From contig JAQISU010001235.1 in the NCBI GenBank assembly GCA_029339505.1, forward strand, positions 36,857,815-36,921,814: a stretch of DNA of 64,000 nt. The letters run 5' to 3'. This DNA is from Unio delphinus (Eukaryota > Mollusca > Bivalvia > Unionida > Unionidae). The translations under genes and the position numbers were made by a program. The notes beneath the pieces were generated by a model that made no database searches, had not been told where the DNA came from, and worked only from the letters and a program-made list of their open reading frames with translations. Every line of letters begins with the position of its first letter. Position 1 is the first letter of the stretch. Shown here piece after piece: positions 1 to 12,764 of this stretch.

Positions 1-684
1 AATAATAACATAGAGAAATCTTGTATATAAACTTATCTCAATAATAACATAGAGAAATCTTGTATATAAACTTATCTCAATAATAACAAGGAAAAATCTT
101 GTTTATAAACTTATCTCAATAATAACATGACAAAAATCTTGTATATAAACTTATCTTAATAATAACATGGAGAAATCTTGTATATAAACTTATCTCAATA
201 ATAACATAGAGAAATCTTGTATATAAACTTATCTCAATAATAACATAGAGAAATCTTGTATATAAACTTATCTCAATAATAACAAGGAAAAATCTTGTAT
301 ATAAACTTATCTCAATAATAACATGACAAAAATCTTGTATATAAACTTATCTCAATAATAACAGAGAAATCTTGTATGTAAACTTATCTCAATAATAACA
401 TGAAAAATTTTGTATATAAACTTATCTCAATAATAACATGGAAAAATCTTGTATATAAACTTATCTCAGTAATAACATAGAGAAATCTTGTATATAAACT
501 TATCTCAATAATAACATAGAGAAATCTTGTATATAAACTTATCTCAATAATAACATAGAGAAATCTTGTATATAAACTTATCTCAATAATAACATGGAAA
601 AATCTTGTATATAAACTTATCTCAATAATAACATGAAGACATCTTGTATATAAACTTATCTCAATAATAACAGGGAGAAATCTT
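1..684. repeat. Minisatellite, unit about 39 bp
   Basis: About 17 tandem copies of a unit built around 'cttgtatataaacttatctc' followed by 'aataataaca'. Copies differ mainly in the segment after 'aataataaca' (tagaga, aggaaa, tgacaaa). The array is cut by the left edge of the window. The unit is a multiple of three, so it gives a repetitive open frame on the minus strand; I do not regard that as coding. Confidence 0.95.
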
Positions 685-1313
685 GTTATGGTCAACATTT
701 ACCTAATGTTTATATACTTCTTACCTGAACCACATAATATATTATTCCTATTTGGACCTTCTGTTGTTGTTTTTCTAATACAGGTATGCTTTTGCAAACA
801 TAGGTTTCTTTTTGTATCAGGGAAAGGATGCCTGAAGTTTGTTCCATAACCTAAATTTAATATAGAATGATTCATAGTTACTTGTATATGTTAGCTAATA
901 GCACTAGCATAGCATCACCTTGAATATCATTTTTTTTAAATTCCATTGTTGCAATGTATGAATAATGTTGCCAGGGTGATAAGTACTGTGAATGCAGTTT
1001 AACTAGTAGATTAGTTCATTGTACATTGTATTATGAGTCTTACCAGTTCATGAACTGTGTTTCACTGCCAGTAAACCATTTTTGGAGCATTCCTATAAAT
1101 ACTATACAACTAAACTTTCTGCTTCATCCTTAATTCAGTGTCTGTTATTCAAACCCTGCCTAAAATAAATGATGTGTGTTCACTAAGAAAATGGTTCAGC
1201 TGCACATTATAATCCACCTGGTGGATGTAGAACCTTAAGTTTTGGACGCGTTTGTGCCAAAATAATTGTTTAGCTACATTGTTTTTAAAGACAATCCTCC
1301 AAGAAAGACTTCT
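685..1313. other. No gene seen
   Basis: AT-rich, CpG-poor sequence with no open frame of interest, RNA gene or recognised repeat. Confidence 0.5.
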
Positions 1314-1577
1314 TTGGTGGTCAGAGTAGTTAGAACATTCACGGTGAGAGGTTTTGGGTTCTTACAGCTGCCTTGCTTGGCACTCTGTATTAAGAGGTTA
1401 GTGTTAGAACTGTTTGGTCTGATATGAGGATAATATGACTGGTTGGACAAGTTGCTACATGTTTGTGGCATGATACCCGATTGCTAGACATCACTATAAA
1501 CTGCCATACTGTAGACATTGTAGCAATATGATTAAAATTGTTAAAGCTAAATTAAAAATCCAAATCACACACCCAAG
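1314..1577 (+). mobile_element. tRNA-derived SINE, family A
   Basis: A worn tRNA-like head (ggtggtcagagtagttagaa ... gggttct) is followed by the family body (cagctgccttgcttggcact, 'taagaggttagtgtta', 'aatatgactggttgg') and the tail (ctagacatcactataaactg, 'tccaaatcacacac'). The same head, body and tail recur at 17031, 19838, 46703 and 48284, which defines the family. The head is too decayed to be a working tRNA gene. Confidence 0.75.
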
Positions 1578-1679
1578 AAAAATGTAAAAATAATTGATAA
1601 CCTTGCAATTTGTTGGGAATGTAATGAGACGTTTGCCGATTAACTAAACTCTGACATGACATTATCTAAACCAGTAGTA

Positions 1680-1852
1680 CAGTGAAACCTGTCTTGAAAG
1701 ACCACTGCTATGTGAGACCATCTGTCTTGAGATAATATTCTCAATGCACAAATTTACTGATTATATAGCATTGTGACCTGTTATGAGAGACCACCTGTCT
1801 TGAGAGACAATTGTATGGCAGAAAGGGTGGTCTTTCAAGACAGGTTCTACTG
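1680..1852. mobile_element. pogo/Tigger-type MITE with TA target duplication
   Basis: The left end (cagtgaaacctgtcttgaaa) and the right end (its near-perfect inverted copy ending in ctactg) form terminal inverted repeats of about 28 bp. TA flanks both ends (1678-1679 and 1853-1854), as expected for Tc1/mariner-pogo insertion. At 173 bp it has no coding capacity and would need a transposase in trans. It resembles the termini of pogo-clade elements in general. Confidence 0.8.
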
Positions 1853-2429
1853 TATCCCCTTGGTTAGCTAATACCACCTTCTCTTCAATAAGTATGTATA
1901 TGAGATAAATTTTTTTAGTAATAAACACATCACACCTGATTAATATCATCTGCTCAATCAACTTGCAAATTAATGACTTGGAAAATATCAAAAAATTTCC
2001 TGGTTTAAGAGAAGACCGATACTGTCAGAACACATCTATGTTAGACTGCCCCCATGCACTGTGATGTGTTATTTTTATTGCCACATACAAGGATAATTAC
2101 TGTAAATCTTTGAACTTGGTTTACTTTTTAATATTATTTGCACTTTCAACAGTTTTCCAATATTGTTTTTAATATATATTGCACTATTTTCTATTCAAAT
2201 ACAAACTTCTGGCACCGCATGCAATTAAAACTACAATCTAGGTTTACTGTTTAAAAAAAAGAATTAGTTAAGAGTAGAACTTTCAAGGCTAAATTGTTAA
2301 AACAAGGTATTAAACATAATTTGGGATCATTGTTCATTTCATTACTGGTTTAAGCTTTCTTCAGCTCCTATGGATTTCTCATAAATTATTAGGTGCAGAA
2401 ATATACAAGATAAGCATTGTAGAGATTTT
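1853..2429. other. No gene seen
   Basis: AT-rich sequence without a supported gene or repeat. Confidence 0.5.
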
Positions 2430-3355
2430 TAAAATATATAACAATTACATGGAATAAAATATATAACAATTACAAATATATAACAATAAAAAATATAATA
2501 ATTACATGGAATACAATATATAACAATTACATGGAATACAATATATAACTATTACATGGAATACAATTATAATAATTACATGGAATAAAATATATAACAA
2601 TTACTTGGAATACAATATATAACAATGACATGGAATACAATTATAACAATTACATGGAATACAATATATAACAATTACATGGAATACAATATATAACAAT
2701 GACATGGAATACAATATATAACAATTACTTGAAATAAAATATATAACAATTACATAGAATAAAATATATAACAATTACAAATATATAACAATTAAAAATA
2801 TAATAATTACATTGAATACAATATATAACTATTACATGGAATAAAATATATAACAATTAAAAATATAATAATTACATGGAATACAATATATAACAATGAC
2901 ATGGAATACAATATATAACAATGACATGGAATGCAATATATAACAATTACATGAAATAAAATATATAACAATTACATAGAATAAAATATATAACAATTAC
3001 AAATATATAACAATTAAAAATATAATAATTACATTGAATACAATATATAACTATTACATGGAATAAAATATATAACAATTAAAAATATAATAATTACATG
3101 GAATACAATATATAACAATTACATAGAATAAAATATATAACAATTATATTGAAAAAATATATAACAATTACATGGAATAAAATATATAACAATTACATAG
3201 AATAAAATATATAACAATTACATGGAATAAAATATATAACAATTACATAGAAAAATATATATAACAATTACATTGAATACAATATATAACAATTACATGG
3301 AATACAATATATAACAATTACATGGAATACAATATATTATAATTACATGGAATAA
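2430..3355. repeat. AT-rich minisatellite, unit about 25 bp
   Basis: Roughly 36 imperfect copies of 'ataacaattacatggaata' plus a few bases. There are frequent single-base variants and occasional shortened units such as 'aatataataattacattg'. The 25-bp spacing was measured at 2645 and 2670. A longer block around 2750-2880 appears again around 2970-3090, suggesting block duplication within the array. Confidence 0.9.
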
Positions 3356-3859
3356 AGACATGCAAAGATGCTGTATCATTGTTTTCAATATTGCAGAGTT
3401 CCAGTTTTGTGGCTCCAGCAGCCAGAGGAATCACTGTATCCATTCCTCGAATGGACTTGGATTCATCGGGTAACAGTCCTTCACCACCACACTCTGTTGC
3501 CACAGCACACTGAGAAAACTGGGTTTATCAGGCAACAGCCCTTCACCACAGCCCTCTGTTGCCAATAAGTAAAAAACATTGCAAGTCTATCTCATTTCAA
3601 ACACCACACTACCCAGGGTCTACTGCAAAGTTTCCATGGTCTTCCAAGAAAAGCACAGAACACTTTAAAATATTACTTGCTTTTTCAGTTAAGAACAATT
3701 CAGTGGAAGAGAAAAAATCATAGCACATCATGGAAAACACATGGAAATCAATAATAGTGATGTATGAGTTCTTCATGCTGGACTGGTTGAAAGTGTCCTG
3801 ATTTTGACTTTGCTAAAGTCTTCATGAATCAAGTTTCTTCAGTTTATTGATCATCCCTG
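3356..3859. other. No gene; short two-copy repeat inside
   Basis: A segment near 3453-3503 (gacttggattcatcgggtaa, 'cagtccttcaccacca') recurs in altered form near 3519-3562 (ggtttatcaggcaacagccc, 'ttcaccacagccctctgttgcca'). It is a small local duplication; no gene is supported. Confidence 0.45.
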
Positions 3860-4770
3860 TCATTCAAGCTTCATTTTGCATGTGAAATGGCTTTGTCATT
3901 TAAACTTACTTGGCCTATGAAATGGCCTTACATTTTAACTTACTTGGCCTATGAAATGGCCTTACATTTCAACTTACTTGGCCTATGAAATGGCTTTGTC
4001 ATTTGAACTTACTTGGCGTATGAAATGGCTTTGTCATTTGAACTTACTTGGCCTGTGAAATGGCCTTACATTTTAACTTCATTTAGCTGTTGAAATGGCC
4101 AGTTCTTTAAGCTTCATTTGGGATGCGAAATGACATGAAATTTAAACTTCACTTGCTATGTGAAATGACCTTGTCATTTGAGCTTCACTTGGCCTTTGAA
4201 ATGTTCTTGTCATTTAAACTTTACTTGATATGTGAAATGGCCTTGTAATTTAAGCTTCACTTGGTATATAAAATGGCCTGTCATTTGATATGGTCTTGTC
4301 ATTTAAGCTTCACATGGCATATGAAATGATCTTGTCATTAAAATCTCACTTGGTATGTGCAATGGCCTTGTCATTGAAGCTTCACTTGGTATATAAAATG
4401 GCCTGTCATTTGAAATGGTCTTGTCATTTAAACTTCACTTGGTATGTGGAATGGCCTTGTAATTTAAACTTCTCTTGGTATATAAAATGGCCTGTCATTT
4501 GAAATGGACTTGTCATTTAAACTTCACTTGGTATGTGGAATGGCCTTGTCATTTAAACTTCACTTGACCTTTGAAATGGTCTTGTCATTTAAACTTTACT
4601 TGGTATGTGGAATGGCCTTGTCATTTAAACTTCACTTGGCATATGAAATGGCCTTGTCATTGAAGCTTCACTTGACCTTTGAAATGGTCTTGTCATTGAA
4701 GCTTTACCTGGCATATGAAATGGCCTGTCATTTGAAATGACCTTGTCATTAAAGCTTCACTTGGCAAGTG
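3860..4770. repeat. Minisatellite, unit about 35 bp
   Basis: About 25 degenerate copies of a unit containing 'cttggcctatgaaatggcct' and 'tgtcatttaaacttca'. Unit length varies by a few bases, and some units contain a shortened 'aaatggcctgtcatttgaaa' form. The repetitive open frames it produces (LHLVYEMAL-like) are a by-product of the repeat. Confidence 0.9.
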
Positions 4771-4959
4771 TCATGATTTTATTATTTAAACAGATTTTCT
4801 GATTTTAAAGTGGAAATATAAAGTGTTACAGCTAAAGTGAACATTGGCAATACTATAAAGTTGTTTTTTTTATAAAAAAACATGATCAAATAAGAAATTT
4901 TGGACATAATGAGTTTCAAAAAAAAATCATAAAATTATTAGAAACAAACATCCAACATC

Positions 4960-5115
4960 CAGGCCCGCACCTAGGGGGGGACAACCATGGCACTTGTCAG
5001 GGGCCCGAGCTAGATAGGGTCCTGTGTTTTAAAATATACGCACATATTTGAAACACGAAAGGGGCCCAAACTCTGTCAGCTGCCTGGGGCCCAGAATTTC
5101 CTAGGTGCGGGCCTG
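4960..5115. mobile_element. hAT-type MITE, perfect 16-bp inverted termini
   Basis: Starts caggcccgcacctagg and ends cctaggtgcgggcctg, which are exact inverted repeats of 16 bp. 'caacatc' flanks both ends (seven of the expected eight bases match). The 156-bp interior is G/C-rich relative to its surroundings and has no open frame. CAG..CTG termini with 8-bp target duplication are characteristic of hAT elements. Confidence 0.8.
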
Positions 5116-5429
5116 CAACATCTGCAGCATATTTCACTATTCACTTTAAAGTAGACAAACTGATGGGATCTGCATTAGATGTGCTTTCTAGATTTTCAGC
5201 TCTTATTAATTACATTGCACTAGGGAACATAAAAAAGGTGATCAAACATGCTTTGTTTAGATCCATAGCAGATTATGCCTTCAGGTTTATTTCTTCTTCC
5301 CCAATTTATTTACCTTGGTAAACTTTGTATGATAATAATTTTAGCATGAACAAACTACTGGATGAATTCTCTACAAAGTGAAGCATTGTAAAAAAAAACC
5401 ACAACAACAAACAGAAATAAATTTGCTTA

Positions 5430-5900
5430 TATTTTCTAAATTGCTTGATGGATTCTTATCCATTAATCATAAATCATTATAAAGCAAAGACATTCCTTAT
5501 CTGATAGCCCTTTGACCTTGTGGTCAATGTCACAGTAATAAAATATTGGCATTATTCTTTTTGCTCAAGATTTTAATTCATTTTTTTTAAATCTCTTTAT
5601 GGATTGTGTTCATTATCCAGCTGAATCATTATGATGCAAAGACAATTCTTTTCTGCAGCATGCTTGTTCTTGTCTTTGACCTCGGGGTTAAGTTCATTGT
5701 CATAGAAAATTTGTAATACAATATTTTGTCTGCTTATATTCCCCAAAACCACTTGATGTATTTTATTAATCCTCAAGTTAAATCAACATAAAGATACACT
5801 ATTCATTCATTGACACACTCTGGAAACTTTTTTTACATTGGGGTCAAGGTGACACGATTTAAAGCAGTTCTTTATGGCTTGACATCTAGACCCTAGAATT
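5430..5900 (-). repeat. Degenerate tandem array, about 150-bp units, same family as 27.85-29.44 kb
   Basis: Three units are marked by 'cttgatggattcttatcc', 'ctttatggattgtgttcatt' and 'cacttgatgtattttattaa'. Each is followed by a 'gaccttg' or 'gggtcaaggt' box. The reverse complement matches the units at 27.85-29.44 kb (atgattcatcccaaacatga, 'atccatcaag', 'gaccttgacc'). Confidence 0.6.
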
Positions 5901-7849
5901 CTTGTTCGGAATGTACATTGTTTAGAAAAACTTTAATTTTTTTTATTATCCAGCAAGGATGTGACAAGGACAGATGATGTTGAACAACTGCATGTTCTTT
6001 AGACCTTATATATAACCAGAGTCCATTCATGATTGAGTCATTTGACCCATACATGTAGAAAAATCAAAGTTGATAGAAACTTTTCTGAAGTTGATGTCTT
6101 TAACCCTACCCTTTTTGTCACCATGCAATGATTTTATATTCTGAGAATAATGTCAGCTGCTTTGTCTTGATTCTTATTCAGTGAGAAATGCATAGTATTC
6201 TTTTTTTCCTTTCTGATAAACTTTTGTTGATTCTGTAATAAATGAATATTTATGTCTGCAATTATATTTCAATATGTTAGATTCCTGCCCTTCCCCCCTC
6301 AACCCGAACAGTTTTAAGAAAAATAATGAAACTCCACACAGTGAAGGTTTATAGACAGATTGCTAATGGAGGTAAACAAGTTTATTTTGTATTTTTGAAA
6401 GAGTAGCAGAGCTTATTATTCAGTGTATGTCACCCATTATTTTTTAAAACAACCAATTTCAAAGTTGCTTATGTTTTTGTTGTTGTTGCCCCAAAAATTA
6501 GGTCTTACTGTACAATAATTTTGCTGCATCAAACTAAGAATTTTTGAAACAAATTTTGTACTAACATTAATGAGCATTACATTTATTTTTATATTATTTG
6601 TCTGAAAGGTTTATGGAGTTCACTTTGTCCCTTAAGTTTAGTACAATGTTGACAAATGTGCAACAAATTGTATTTCTTATATGTAAAGCATTTTATTTTA
6701 TTAAAAATCAAACGAAAACGGTTTTCATTAAGAACTGTAAATTTTATTGTCCATATGTTGATGTTACAGAGATATAATTTTATTTAACAAACTATAGTTA
6801 AACCTGTTTAATGACCAAACAAAAGCAAGATCAAACAAAAGCTGTCTTTTTATACAAGTGGTCATTATATAGAGGTAAGAGTCTTGTCACTGGATTTGAA
6901 ACAAAGAAGAATATATTAAAATGGATCCATGAATGGACAGGACGAAAGAATATAAAAAGGAAAACACTATTTAGTCCGGTAGAAATAAATAAATAGAAAG
7001 GTATATTGATAGATAGGTATGACATCAATTCAGATAATCACTGGTTACTTTGCAGAGGACAAGAGAGTCCATAAATAGAAAAAGTGACAGTCACCCATCA
7101 TGTGCAGATCATTGCTATATACAAGACAGTGAGAGAAAGAAAACAAAATGGCTATCACCCATCATGTTGCCCAGATCGATACTATATTCAGGCAGTCCAT
7201 ATAGAAAATTTTGAGGGTATTGAAACATATTACACTTAATGGATTGTGTGGTTGACTTGTAGAATTTGTTGTTAGACAAGGTTTTACTGTATTAACATCC
7301 ATCTTGGTAAAGAGGACATTCTTCAGTTTTTCCAGAAGAAACTGCTTCAGCTAAGGGTACATGATATTTTCTCCATGACGCATGGTGTCGAAGTCTTTTT
7401 AAAATATTTACAGGGCTATGTGAAATGTTAAAATATTTTAAGAGAATTTATTGCTGAAGGAAACAATATTTACAAAGATACATATTACTGTACATAGATA
7501 AAAATAATTCTAGACATGTATTTGTAGTTTATTAATTATAAGAGATAATTACATGTATTATACTTTGTAGTCTTAAATTTTTATTCTTTTCTATATAAAA
7601 AAAATTTGAATATTATGTAAAAAAAAACTGTATCAAAGTATGTATAAAACCTATTTATGTCATTTTATAACTGAATATTAGATTAAAGATCTTTCCACAA
7701 GGACATTTCTCTACTTTTAATTTTAATATATTAGTCAGATCAAAGCTAAATAAATTGCTTGCATGTTTGCATGGAACTGCTTAATGAATTATACAGAGCA
7801 AGTTAACTTTTTTTTTTACTGGATCTTGCTTAAAATCTAGTGGAAACTC
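5901..7849. other. No gene seen; possible worn Tigger-like element 6794-7290
   Basis: At 6794 'agttaaacctgtttaatgac' and at about 7270-7288 'agacaaggttttactgta' look like diverged inverted pogo-type ends. Between them 'gctatcacccatcatgttgc' resembles 'cagtcacccatcatgtgcag' about 60 bp before it. The rest is AT-rich with no supported gene. Confidence 0.35.
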
Positions 7850-8197
7850 AATAGCATTCCATGGCAGAAACTCAAAGCATACCATGGCAGAAACTCAGTG
7901 GCATATCATGGCAGAAACTCATTGGCTTATCATGGCAGAAACTCGTTGGTACACCATGGCAGAAACTCAGTGGAATATCATGACAGAAACTCAGTGGCAC
8001 ACCATGGCAGAAACTCAGTGGCATACCATGGCAGAAACTCAGTGGCATATCATGACAGAAACTCAGTGACATATCATGACAGAAACTCAGTGGCATATCA
8101 TAGCAGAAACTCATTGGCTTATCATGGCAGAAACTCGTTGGTACACCATGGCAGAAACTCAGTGGCATATCATGGCAGAAACACAGTGGCTTATCAT

Positions 8198-8685
8198 GGT
8201 GGAAAGTCAGTGGCATTTCATGGCAGAAACACAGTGGCTTATCATGGCAGAAACTCATTGGCATATCATGGCAGAAACTCAGTGGCATATCATGGCAGAA
8301 ATTCAGTGGCATATCAAGGCAGAAACTCAGTGGCATATCATGGTGGAAAGTAAGTGGCATTTCGTGGCAGAAACTCAAAGCATACCATAGCAGAAACTCA
8401 GTGGCATATCATGGCAGAAACTCCGTAGCATATCATGGTAGAAACTCAATGGCACGCCATGGCAGAAACTCAGTGGTACACCATGGCAGAAACTCAGTGG
8501 CATATCATGGTAGAAACTCAGTGGCATATCATGGTGGAAAGTCAGTGGCACACCATGGCAGAAACTCAGTGGCACACCATGGTAGAAACTCAGTGGCACA
8601 CCATGGCAGAAACAGTGGCATATCATGGTAGAAACTCAGTGGTATATCATGGTGGAAAGTCAGTGGCATACCATGGCAGAAACTC
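8198..8685. repeat. Higher-order repeat, copy 1 (488 bp)
   Basis: This block recurs base for base, by eye, 672 bp downstream (28 x 24 bp). It shares all of its rare unit variants, including 'ggaaagtaagtggcatttcg' and 'gaaactccgtagcatatcat'. Confidence 0.85.
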
Positions 8686-8869
8686 AGTGGCACACCATGG
8701 TAGAAACTCAGTGGCACACCATGGCAGAAACAGTGGCATATCATTGTAGAAACTCAGTGGTATATCATGGCAGAAACCCAGTGGCATATCATGGCAGAAA
8801 CTCAGTGGCATATCATGGCAGAAACTCAGTGGCATATCATGGCAGAAACTCAGTGGCACACCATGCCAT

Positions 8870-9357
8870 GGTGGAAAGTCAGTGGCATTTCATGGCAGAA
8901 ACACAGTGGCTTATCATGGCAGAAACTCATTGGCATATCATGGCAGAAACTCAGTGGCATATCATGGCAGAAATTCAGTGGCATATCAAGGCAGAAACTC
9001 AGTGGCATATCATGGTGGAAAGTAAGTGGCATTTCGTGGCAGAAACTCAAAGCATACCATAGCAGAAACTCAGTGGCATATCATGGCAGAAACTCCGTAG
9101 CATATCATGGTAGAAACTCAATGGCACGCCATGGCAGAAACTCAGTGGTACACCATGGCAGAAACTCAGTGGCATATCATGGTAGAAACTCAGTGGCATA
9201 TCATGGTGGAAAGTCAGTGGCACACCATGGCAGAAACTCAGTGGCACACCATGGTAGAAACTCAGTGGCACACCATGGCAGAAACAGTGGCATATCATGG
9301 TAGAAACTCAGTGGTATATCATGGTGGAAAGTCAGTGGCATACCATGGCAGAAACTC
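8870..9357. repeat. Higher-order repeat, copy 2 (488 bp)
   Basis: Second copy of the block at 8198. Its left junction is out of register (ccatgccatggtgg at about 8861), which looks like the breakpoint of the duplication. A second block, near 8690-8845, recurs near 9815-9965. Confidence 0.85.
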
Positions 9358-10141
9358 CGTAGCATATCATGGCATAAACTCAGTGGCACACCATGGCAGA
9401 AACTCAGTGGCACACCATGGCAGAAACTCAGTGGCGTATCATGGTAGAAACTCAGTGGCATATCATGGTGGAAAGTCAGTAGCACACCATGGTAGAAACT
9501 CAGTGGTACACTATGGCAGAAACAGTGGCATATCATGGTAGAAACTCAGTGGTATATCATGGTGGAAACTCAGTGGCATATCATGGCAGAAACTCAGTGG
9601 CATATCATGGCAGAAACTCAGTGGCATATCATGGCAGAAACTCAGTGGCATACCATGGCAGAAACTCCGTAGCATATCATGGCAGAAACTCAATGGCATG
9701 CCATGGCAGAAACTCAGTGGCACACCATGGCAGAAACTCGGTGGCATATCATGGTAGAAACTCAGTGGCATATCATTGTGGAAAGTCAGTGGCACACCAT
9801 GGCAGAAACTCAGTGGCACACCATGGTAGAAACTCAGTGGCACACCATGGCAGAAACAGTGGCATATCATTGTAGAAACTCAGTGGTATATCATGGCAGA
9901 AACCCAGTGGCATATCATGGCAGAAACTCAGTGGCATATCATGGCAGAAACTCAGTGGCATATCATGGTGGAAAGTCAGTGGCATATCAAGGCAGAAACT
10001 CAGTGGCATACCATGGTAGAAACTTAGTGGCACACCATGGCAGAAACTCAGTGGTATATCATGGCAGAAACTCAGTGGCATATCATGGTGGAAAGTCAGT
10101 GGCACGCTATGGTGTAAACTCAATGGCACACCATGGCGAAA

Positions 10142-11214
10142 GACATTTAAAAAAACCATTGTGTCTATTTCACATTGAACATAATTTCAGATAACGTAAT
10201 AGCAGATGCCAAGCACTGCATGTTAAAGTACTCACCTCACATGATATTCCCCTCACTCCCAAACCCCATCCCATATTCAACACCACCATGTAACAGTGAT
10301 CCAGTGGGACATAAATACAAATACATGGTGCAGCTTCCTGTTATAACTGCAAATAATAATGCTTTGTCAGAAAATAGTTGGAATTGTCAAGTTACACTTT
10401 TGCACATTTGACCTTTGACCCCCTCTTCAGGACCAAGGATGACATCTCACTCAAAGATGGCTATCAAAGGCAAAATTTAACTATGTTTCATGAATATCCA
10501 CCCAAAGGTTTTGGAGGTTGACAATAAATTTGGAAACTATTCTGCATTTACTATGAATGTAATTGAAATGTGTATTAATACATGTTGACTTTGTATGTAC
10601 ATATTGGATGGACACTGAGACAAAACTGATGTAAACCTTTCATCTCAAATCAGGTATAATACTTAGAGAAAATAATTGAAATGTGTGACCAGTTATGAAA
10701 ATGTTGATTTTGAACAAGTAATGTTTCAGTCAGCTCTTATGATAAAGAAACCAGAGCATAACATGCTTGGTCATGGAAAATTGTTTTTTTGTATAAAGCA
10801 CTAATTTAGATACAAAAACCTCTTTTTCATCATTTTTTTCACTTGTCATTAAGACTTGCATTGTATTTGTTGTTATTTATGTGTAATTTGCATTATGTGT
10901 TTGTTAGCTTTTTTAATTTTTACATTTATTATATGATTATATTTTGGACTTGACTTTTTTCAAAATCAAGTTGATTTTTCTACCAGACTTAATTAATAAG
11001 TTTAATAATTAATACAAAGTTATTTTGTAAAACAACTATTATATATCTAATATTTTATCTGTGAGTATGGGTTTAATCATTAGGTACATTATTAATATAA
11101 ATAAATATATTTATTTTGGTCTGAGTCTAAGGCATTATGTTTTTCATGTTCTTTATTATAATTTTAGTAACAGACCTTATAATTTTAAAGAAGATTTTAT
11201 CTTGTAAACATTTG
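10142..11214. other. No gene seen; contains one DR1-like site
   Basis: AT-rich sequence. At 10409-10420 'tgacctttgacc' reads on the minus strand as a direct repeat of AGGTCA-like half sites with one-base spacing, the DR1 form bound by HNF4/RXR nuclear receptors. A single match can easily arise by chance. Confidence 0.35.
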
Positions 11215-11830
11215 GAAACTTCCAGGATAAAATTTTCTAATAGGTTCTAGGTTTATTTTTATATAGAAAATGCTAATTGTGACCTGAGATCAGGTGGAGG
11301 GCTACATAATCTTGTCACTGGAAACAATATGTATTATGCTTTAAGATCTGAGCAGAATCAGTTCGTATTGTTGTTGTGTCCAGTTTTTCATTTGGGCTGA
11401 AATTTGTTTATTTAAATTATTTAATTCAAGTTATTCTTCTCCAGAAAAACAGAGTGCTCAGAAATAACATTCTTAGAAATAGAGGCTTGGATTCATCGTG
11501 AAATCCAGATAAGGCAATATATTTTTAGATTGTGTTATTGTGATTCAACAAAAGACTGTTAGCACATCACTACAATACAGGCCACCACAGGCACATCACC
11601 ACTTCTAACATGGCATTTATTTTAGAATACCACTAAAGTTTCTTCAGAACTTTAATTATTAGGACTTGAATTTGAAATTATTAGATTATTTGGGATTTAA
11701 ATTGCAATACTTTACACTCTTTTTACAATTTTCACTTTGTATTCTAGGGAAATAAATTATTTGTTGAAGTTTACAAAGCTGTTGGTTCTCGTTCTTTTCT
11801 ATTAATTTTTTTAAGACCATTGAGTTCTAA
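11215..11830 (+). mobile_element. Solo LTR fragment, family B
   Basis: Shares an ordered set of marks with copies at 31.6, 34.7, 36.1 and 37.9 kb: 'gtgctcagaaataaca', 'gtgattcaacaaaagactgt', 'ggcacatcaccact', 'ttcactttgtattctaggga', 'aataaattatttgttgaagt', then 'tttacaaagctgttgg'. The AATAAA followed by a T-rich end resembles the R/U5 part of a long terminal repeat. Ends are not clearly defined. Confidence 0.5.
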
Positions 11831-12051
11831 TACTGGAGTCATCGAGACTTTGGCATCATTGTTTTCATTGGTGCCCCAATTTTTGTTTAGAATTGCTTGT
11901 TATATTTGCTATATTTCTTGTTTCTTTGATCACATGGTAGTTATTTTGATTTATTTACTTCAAATCATCTAATCTAATCTTACTTCTAATCATGATCAGC
12001 TGGAATTAATGAAACAATAACACATTTGGTTTAAGTTCTGAGGTAAGTTTT

Positions 12052-12764
12052 TTGTTGATATCTCAGAGGCTCAAATTTGATGTATTTCAATATGAAATTA
12101 ATTTGTGTATTTTCCACCTAATATTTGAATATGAAATTAATTTGTGTATTTTCCCCCCAATATTTCAATATGAAATTAATTTGGCTATTTTCCTCCTAAT
12201 ATTTAAATGTGAAATTAATTTGGGTATTTTCACCCTAATATTTCAATATGAAATTAATTTGGGTATTTTTACCCTAATATTTCAATATAAACTCAATTTA
12301 GTAATTTCCCCATAATAATTCAATATGAAATTAATTTGGGTATTTCCCCTCCTCCCCCCTTCCATATTTCAATGTAAAATTAATTTGGGTCTTTTACTCC
12401 CAATATTTCAGTATGAAATTAATTTGTGTATTTTCCTCCCAATATTTCAATATAAACTTAATTTGGGTATTTTACCCCAAATATTTCAATATGAAATTAA
12501 TTTGGGTCTTTTCTTCCCAATATTTCAATATGAAATTATTAATTTTTGTATTTTCCCCTCAATAGTTCAATATGAAATTAATTTGGGTATTTCCCCCTAA
12601 TAGTTCAATATTAAATTAATTTGGGTATTTTACTCCCAATATTTCAATATGAAATTAATTTGTATATTTTCCTCCCAATATTTCAATATAAACTTAATTT
12701 GGGTATTTTCCTCCAAATATTTCAATTTGAAATTAATTTGGGTATTTTCCCCCTAATATTTCAA
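12052..12764. repeat. Minisatellite, unit about 38 bp, left part
   Basis: About 19 copies of a unit reading 'aatatttcaatatgaaatta' and then 'atttgggtattttcccc'. It is continuous in type with 14520-17030; the two parts were one array before the insertion at 12765. Confidence 0.93.

Larger units (their letters stand above)
7850..10141. repeat. Minisatellite, 24-bp unit, 2.3 kb
   Basis: About 95 copies of a 24-bp unit with the core 'ggcagaaactcagtggca' and the ending 'tatcat' or 'caccat'. The unit length is a multiple of three, so several frames on both strands stay open for over 100 codons (MAETQWHI-like and AYHGRNSV-like). These are not credible proteins because all frames are equally open and no start or splice context fits. 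Common variants are tagaaactc, ggtggaaagtc and gaaacagtgg. The array contains a larger-scale duplication, listed separately. Confidence 0.97.

Noticed and set aside
384..698. 104-codon minus-strand frame reading IIEISLYTRF repeats
   Set aside because: A product of the 39-bp minisatellite.
2430..3355. Scaffold/matrix attachment region or replication origin in the AT-rich array
   Set aside because: AT-richness alone is not evidence; nothing else in the sequence supports it.
1..10141. CRISPR arrays
   Set aside because: The arrays have directly adjoining units without unique spacers, and the sequence is clearly eukaryotic.
7850..10194. Long open frames in the 24-bp array (up to 178 codons, MAETQWHI-like and others)
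   Set aside because: The unit is 8 codons, so several frames on both strands stay open together. There is no splice or start context and no non-repetitive domain.
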